From Clostridiaceae bacterium AF10-41 (GTDB lineage: Bacteria; Bacillota; Clostridia; Clostridiales; Clostridiaceae), in contig JAQCTH010000074.1 of the NCBI GenBank assembly GCA_027686065.1, forward strand, positions 1 to 17,499: 17,499 nt of DNA, read 5' to 3'. Below are positions 13,709 to 17,499 of this stretch, piece after piece. How positions within the stretch are numbered: the first letter of the stretch is position 1; every line of letters begins with the position of its first letter. The notes beneath the pieces are model-generated. The model saw only the letters and a list, made by a program, of their open reading frames with translations, ran no database searches and was not told where the DNA came from. The position numbers and the translations under genes were made by a program.

Positions 13709-14797
13709 ATGGATGAAAAGTACATGCAATTAGCTATTGAATTAGCTAAGAAAGGAAAAGGTAAGGTTAATCCTAATCCATTAGTCGGAGCTGTTATTGT
13801 AAAAAATGGGAAAATAATAGGGCAAGGATATCATAGAAACTATGGTGGAAATCATGCTGAAATAGAGGCCATAAATAATTCAAGTGAAAGTGTTGAGGAA
13901 TCAACTATATATGTAACATTAGAGCCTTGCTTTCATTATGGTAAAACGCCTCCTTGTGTAGACAGATTAATTTCTTCCAAAGTTTCTAGAGTTGTAATAG
14001 GAAATTTAGATCCAAATCCATTAGTTTCTGGGCAAAGTATTAGAAAATTAAAACACGCTAAAATTGAAGTTAAGATTGGAGTATTAGAAAAAGAATGTTT
14101 AAAGCTAAATGAAGTTTTTATTAAATATATAAAAACTAAAAAACCGTATGTTGTTTTAAAATCTGCTATTTCTTTAGATGGAAAGATAGCAACTAGAACT
14201 GGAGAATCTAAATGGATAACTGGAGAATTATCAAGATTAAAAGTGCACGGACTAAGAAATGAGTTAAGTGGAATTATGGTTGGAATAAATACAGTACTTA
14301 TGGATGATCCAACTTTAACTTGTAATATTAAAGGTGGAAGAAATCCTATAAGAATTATAGTTGATAGTAATCTTAAAATTCCAATAGATTCTAAAATATT
14401 AAAAACCTCAAGCAATTATAAAACAATAATAGCCACTACAGAAAAATCAGATATAAATAAAAGGAATATAATAATAAATCTTGGAGCTGAGGTGTTAATA
14501 ACAAAATCATTAAATAATAAAGTAAATCTAAATGATTTAATGTTAAAACTAGGAGAAATTGAAATAGATAGCATTCTTTTAGAAGGCGGGGGAGAATTGA
14601 ATTACTCTGCACTAAAAGCTGGAATAGTCGATAAAGTGATGATATTTGTTGCTCCTAAAATAATAGGTGGAATAGATTCTAAAACTTGTATTGAGGGAGA
14701 GGGAATAGACTTATTGAGTAAAGCTTATAAAGTTACTGATTTAAAAGCTAAACTTCTAGATGAAGATATATTACTAACTGGATATATAGGGGGGTGA
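13709..14797 (+). CDS. ribD: Bifunctional riboflavin pathway deaminase/reductase
   Basis: A 362-residue two-domain enzyme for the second and third steps after GTP ring opening: deamination of the diaminopyrimidine and NADPH-dependent reduction of the ribose side chain. The N-terminal zinc deaminase domain (about 1-145) has H49-A-E51 and P73-C74 with C83 as zinc and catalytic residues. The C-terminal RibD reductase domain (about 146-362) shows K-S-A-I-S-L-D-G-K-I-A, S-K-W-I-T-G, G-I-N-T-V-L-M-D-D-P and the nucleotide loop L-E-G-G-G-E-L-N. Length is normal. AAGGAG lies 8 nt before ATG 13709. First gene of the operon; its stop is 4 nt before ribE. Confidence 0.96.
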   Translation: MDEKYMQLAIELAKKGKGKVNPNPLVGAVIVKNGKIIGQGYHRNYGGNHAEIEAINNSSESVEESTIYVTLEPCFHYGKTPPCVDRLISSKVSRVVIGNLDPNPLVSGQSIRKLKHAKIEVKIGVLEKECLKLNEVFIKYIKTKKPYVVLKSAISLDGKIATRTGESKWITGELSRLKVHGLRNELSGIMVGINTVLMDDPTLTCNIKGGRNPIRIIVDSNLKIPIDSKILKTSSNYKTIIATTEKSDINKRNIIINLGAEVLITKSLNNKVNLNDLMLKLGEIEIDSILLEGGGELNYSALKAGIVDKVMIFVAPKIIGGIDSKTCIEGEGIDLLSKAYKVTDLKAKLLDEDILLTGYIGG

Positions 14798-14801
14798 TAA
14801 T

Positions 14802-15455
14802 TTGTTTACAGGGATAGTTGAAGAAATAGGTGTTATAAGAGAAATTAAAAAAGGACTTAAATATTGCCAAATAAAAGTACAGGCTAATAAGGCATTAGAA
14901 AATACAAATATAGGAGATAGCATTTCTGTAAATGGTGTTTGTTTAACAGTAACAAGTATAATGTCTACTGAATTTACAGCTGATATTGTTTTAGAATCTT
15001 TAAAAAGAAGTAATTTAGGAAGTCTTCAAATAGGATCTAAAGTAAATTTAGAAAGAGCACTAAGTGCAAATTGTAGATTTGGAGGTCATATTGTAAGTGG
15101 GCATATTGATTGTATAGGAGAAATAACATCTATAGCTAAAGATGAAGTGGCTACACTCATAGCTGTTAAACCTTTATATTCTGTTATTAAATATATAGTT
15201 GAAAAAGGTTCGGTCGCTATTGATGGAATAAGCCTAACAGTGGCATATGTAGACAATGAAAAGTTTTTACTTTCCATAATACCCCATACAATTAGTGAAA
15301 CTACTTTAATGGAGAAAAAAGTTGGAAGCTTTGTAAACATCGAATGTGACATTGTAGGTAAATATATAGAAAGCTTTATAAGCTTTAATGATAAAGAGAT
15401 AAAAAAAGAATTTAAAATAAATGAAAATTTCTTGAAAGATAATGGATTCATGTAG
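14802..15455 (+). CDS. ribE: Riboflavin synthase, alpha chain
   Basis: A 217-residue enzyme that dismutates two 6,7-dimethyl-8-ribityllumazine molecules into riboflavin. It shows the internal duplication of the family: [10 protein letters not shown] with S-V-N-G-V-C-L-T-V in the first barrel (about 1-90), and G-H-I-D-C-I-G with A-I-D-G-I-S-L-T-V in the second (about 97-190). The start is TTG at 14802, supported by the invariant M-F-T-G-I-V-E N-terminus and by the GGGGGGTGAT ribosome site, which lies inside the last ribD codons. Coupled translation with ribD is likely. The C-terminal tail beyond about 195 is lysine- and asparagine-rich. Confidence 0.95.
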   Translation: MFTGIVEEIGVIREIKKGLKYCQIKVQANKALENTNIGDSISVNGVCLTVTSIMSTEFTADIVLESLKRSNLGSLQIGSKVNLERALSANCRFGGHIVSGHIDCIGEITSIAKDEVATLIAVKPLYSVIKYIVEKGSVAIDGISLTVAYVDNEKFLLSIIPHTISETTLMEKKVGSFVNIECDIVGKYIESFISFNDKEIKKEFKINENFLKDNGFM

Positions 15456-15468
15456 GAGGATAATTTCA

Positions 15469-16662
15469 ATGTATAAATTTAATTCAATAAAAGAAGCAAT
15501 TAATGATATTAAAGAAGGTAAAATAATTATTGTAATTGATGATGAAGGAAGAGAAAATGAAGGCGATTTTTTAATGGCAGCAGAAAAGGTTACTGGTGAA
15601 TCTATAAATTTTATGGCTACATATGGAAAAGGGTTAATATGTATGCCAATAAAAAGAGATATTGCGGATGAATTAAATATAGAAGGCATGGTTAGCGTAA
15701 ATACAGATAATCATGAAACAGCCTTTACAGTTTCTGTAGATCATATAGATACTACTACTGGAATTTCTGCTCATGAAAGAGCATTAACAATAAAAAAGTT
15801 ATTAGATGAAAATAGTATTGCTAATGATTTTAGAAGACCAGGACATATGTTTCCATTAATAGCTAAAGACAATGGTGTTTTAGAAAGACGTGGACATACT
15901 GAAGCGGCTATCGATTTAGCAAGACTAGCTGGGTTAAAAGAGGCTGGTGTAATTTGTGAAATAATAAAAGATGATGGAACTATGGCTAGAACAAATGATT
16001 TAATTAAATTTGCAAAGGAACATAATTTGAAGCTTATAACAATTGACGATTTAGTTAAATATAGACAAAAAGAAGAACTACTAATTGAAACTGAAGCAGA
16101 AATTGAAATGCCAACTAAATATGGTGATTTTAAAATGTATGGATTTACTGAAAAAGTTTCTGGTAAAGAGCATGTGGCTTTGGTACTTGGAGATATTGAA
16201 AATGTTAATTCCATACTAGTTAGAGTACATTCAGAATGTTTAACAGGCGATATATTTGGATCAAAAAGATGTGATTGTGGTGAACAATTAGATTTTGCGT
16301 TAAAAAGCATAAAAGAAGAAGGTACTGGAATTTTATTATATATGAGACAAGAAGGAAGGGGAATTGGCTTAATAAATAAGCTTAAAGCATATAAGCTTCA
16401 AGAAGAAGGATATGATACTGTAGAAGCTAATTTAAAACTTGGGTTTTATCCAGATTTAAGAAGCTATGATATTGCAGCTTCTATATTAAAGTCTTTGAAA
16501 GCAAGTAATATAAAGCTTATTACTAATAACCCTAAAAAAGTTGAAGGATTAGAAAGTTATGGAATAAAGGTATCAGAAATAGTTCCAGTAATAATAAGAC
16601 CAAATGCTGAGAATAATTTTTACTTAAAAACTAAAAAAGAAAAAATGAATCACATTTTATAA
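15469..16662 (+). CDS. ribBA: Bifunctional DHBP synthase / GTP cyclohydrolase II
   Basis: A 397-residue fusion that makes both riboflavin precursors. The N-terminal RibB part (about 1-200) converts ribulose-5-phosphate to dihydroxybutanone phosphate and shows [11 protein letters not shown] (24-34), H-I-D-T-T-T-G-I-S (92-100), R-R-P-G-H-M-F-P-L (122-130) and R-G-H-T-E-A-A (141-147). The C-terminal RibA part (about 205-397) opens GTP; its zinc cysteines are C257, C268 and C270 in H-S-E-C-L-T-G-D and R-C-D-C-G-E-Q-L, followed by R-Q-E-G-R-G-I-G-L. Start 15469 is preferred: GGAGG at 15455-15459, overlapping the ribE stop, lies 9 nt before it. An in-frame ATG at 15442 would add nine residues within ribE. 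Both domains look intact. Confidence 0.95.
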   Translation: MYKFNSIKEAINDIKEGKIIIVIDDEGRENEGDFLMAAEKVTGESINFMATYGKGLICMPIKRDIADELNIEGMVSVNTDNHETAFTVSVDHIDTTTGISAHERALTIKKLLDENSIANDFRRPGHMFPLIAKDNGVLERRGHTEAAIDLARLAGLKEAGVICEIIKDDGTMARTNDLIKFAKEHNLKLITIDDLVKYRQKEELLIETEAEIEMPTKYGDFKMYGFTEKVSGKEHVALVLGDIENVNSILVRVHSECLTGDIFGSKRCDCGEQLDFALKSIKEEGTGILLYMRQEGRGIGLINKLKAYKLQEEGYDTVEANLKLGFYPDLRSYDIAASILKSLKASNIKLITNNPKKVEGLESYGIKVSEIVPVIIRPNAENNFYLKTKKEKMNHIL

Positions 16663-16685
16663 TAATAACTTTGGAGGTATAAAAA

Positions 16686-17147
16686 ATGAAAGTATTTGAA
16701 GGAAACCTAGTTGGAAAAGATTTGAACATTGGAATAGTAGCGGGAAGATTTAATGATTTTATTGTTTCTAAGTTAGTAGATGGAGCATTGGATGGATTGA
16801 AAAGACATGGTGTTAATGAAAATGATATTGAACTGTCTTTAGTGCCAGGTGCATTTGAAATCCCTTTAATAGCAAAGAAGATGGCGAATAGTAAAAAATA
16901 TGATGCGATTATTTGTTTAGGAGCGGTTATAAAAGGATCAACACCTCACTTTGATTATGTATGTGCTGAAGTATCAAAAGGAGTTGCATCAGTTTCATTA
17001 GATAGTGAAGTACCTGTTATATTTGGAGTTTTAACTACTGATTCTATTGAGCAAGCCATTGAAAGAGCAGGAACAAAAGCTGGAAATAAAGGGTATGATG
17101 CCGCTATGTGCGCAATTGAAATGGCAAATTTATTAAGAGCAATATGA
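16686..17147 (+). CDS. ribH: 6,7-dimethyl-8-ribityllumazine synthase
   Basis: A 153-residue subunit that condenses the pyrimidine diamine with dihydroxybutanone phosphate; in related bacteria it assembles into pentamers or 60-mer capsids. Substrate-binding marks are A-G-R-F-N (19-23, with the stacking F22), P-G-A-F-E-I-P (54-60) and [10 protein letters not shown] (79-88), with H88 as the catalytic histidine, plus the late [10 protein letters not shown] segment. Length is standard. GGAGG lies 8-10 nt before ATG 16686, and the gap to ribBA is 23 nt. It closes the canonical rib gene set. No clear terminator follows it, so the next gene may be partly cotranscribed. Confidence 0.96.
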   Translation: MKVFEGNLVGKDLNIGIVAGRFNDFIVSKLVDGALDGLKRHGVNENDIELSLVPGAFEIPLIAKKMANSKKYDAIICLGAVIKGSTPHFDYVCAEVSKGVASVSLDSEVPVIFGVLTTDSIEQAIERAGTKAGNKGYDAAMCAIEMANLLRAI

Positions 17148-17220
17148 ATTTAACCTATTGAAAGCTATCCTAAATAACATTAAAATTAGAGTAAGTTTAA
17201 TTTGTTTTAAGGAGGCCGTT

Positions 17221-17499
17221 TTGGATAGAAAATTAATAGAAAAGATAATTGGTAAAAAGAGTTATGTTAATTTAAACGATGAAATATATTCTTTAAGAGA
17301 AGTAACAGGTATTATGAGACAAAACATTCAGAATAACATAACTTTTACAGATGATTTTATTACTGAAATTAATGTTAATGTTTTAAAATCTAAAATAATA
17401 ATAGATGAAATAGTTAATGGTATTGAAAATGATTCCTTTATTTCAGGATATACCAATAGCAAAAGTTATTTATTAAATTACTTAAGGAATTTTAATAGT
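17221..17499 (+). CDS. Unknown protein, 5' part only
   Basis: An open frame of 93 codons from TTG 17221 to the window end, with an excellent AAGGAGG ribosome site (17209-17215) 5 nt upstream. Translation starts M-D-R-K-L-I-E-K-I-I-G-K-K-S-Y-V-N-L and continues with alternating polar helices, including L-N-D-E-I-Y-S-L-R-E-V and S-Y-L-L-N-Y-L-R-N-F. There is no signal peptide or membrane helix in the visible part, and I do not recognise the family. It lies 73 nt after ribH in the same direction without an obvious terminator between them. The coding call rests on the ribosome site and the uninterrupted frame. Confidence 0.65.
   Translation, partial: MDRKLIEKIIGKKSYVNLNDEIYSLREVTGIMRQNIQNNITFTDDFITEINVNVLKSKIIIDEIVNGIENDSFISGYTNSKSYLLNYLRNFNS

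Noticed and set aside
13936..14415. Long minus-strand ORF inside ribD (also 15771-16310 inside ribBA and 15086-15689 around ribE/ribBA)
   Set aside because: These run opposite strongly conserved rib genes, have no recognisable domain or ribosome site, and are explained as complementary-strand shadows.
15442..15468. RibBA start at ATG 15442
   Set aside because: It would lie within the ribE coding end with no ribosome site; ATG 15469 has GGAGG nearby and gives the usual RibBA N-terminus.
1..17499. CRISPR arrays, insertion sequences, tRNA or rRNA genes, prophage genes
   Set aside because: No regularly spaced repeats, transposase motifs, terminal inverted repeats, tRNA-like cloverleaf segments or phage structural motifs were seen on either strand.

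Overview
The window is a very AT-rich stretch with strong GGAGG-type ribosome sites, occasional GTG/TTG starts and dense small operons. Gene content and protein style point to an anaerobic, spore-forming Firmicute of the Clostridium sensu stricto type. This is inferred from base composition and protein families; no rRNA or other species marker is present.

Layout. (1) 1-1927: the 3' end of a probable PepSY/YcdB-like protein, an OmpR-family response regulator with no kinase beside it, and a membrane-anchored VanY-type D,D-carboxypeptidase. (2) 2182-4832: a mixed accessory stretch. It holds an Asn/Thr-rich unknown protein behind a possible sporulation (sigma-E-like) promoter, a CadD-family cadmium transporter, a decayed GNAT acetyltransferase, an ACT-domain protein, and an unknown minus-strand gene with a perfect 16-bp palindrome before its start. 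(3) 5195-6349: an M20-family amidohydrolase with its own terminator. (4) 6613-11374: a potassium module. A small membrane-anchored protein that looks like a degenerate RCK/TrkA-N domain overlaps ktrB, followed by ktrA. Facing them on the minus strand is a kdpD-like kinase (lacking the KdpD N-terminal sensor domains) with kdpE. The two operons share a bidirectional terminator. (5) 11700-12989: a uracil permease. (6) 13333-17147: a complete riboflavin operon, promoter - FMN riboswitch - two tandem terminators - ribD - ribE - ribBA - ribH, followed by the start of an unknown gene that runs off the window.

How the parts work together. The rib genes encode all committed enzymes from GTP and ribulose-5-phosphate to riboflavin except the intermediate phosphatase, and are controlled by FMN through the leader. 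The potassium cluster combines a channel-like uptake subunit, its nucleotide-binding gating subunit, a third uncharacterised membrane protein, and a KdpDE-type two-component system without any kdpFABC pump genes in view. This suggests that the regulators may serve Ktr here.

The best candidates for something undescribed are the small protein at 6613-7083, the re-purposed short KdpD/KdpE pair, and the tandem-terminator riboswitch leader. Most of the rest is ordinary clostridial housekeeping.
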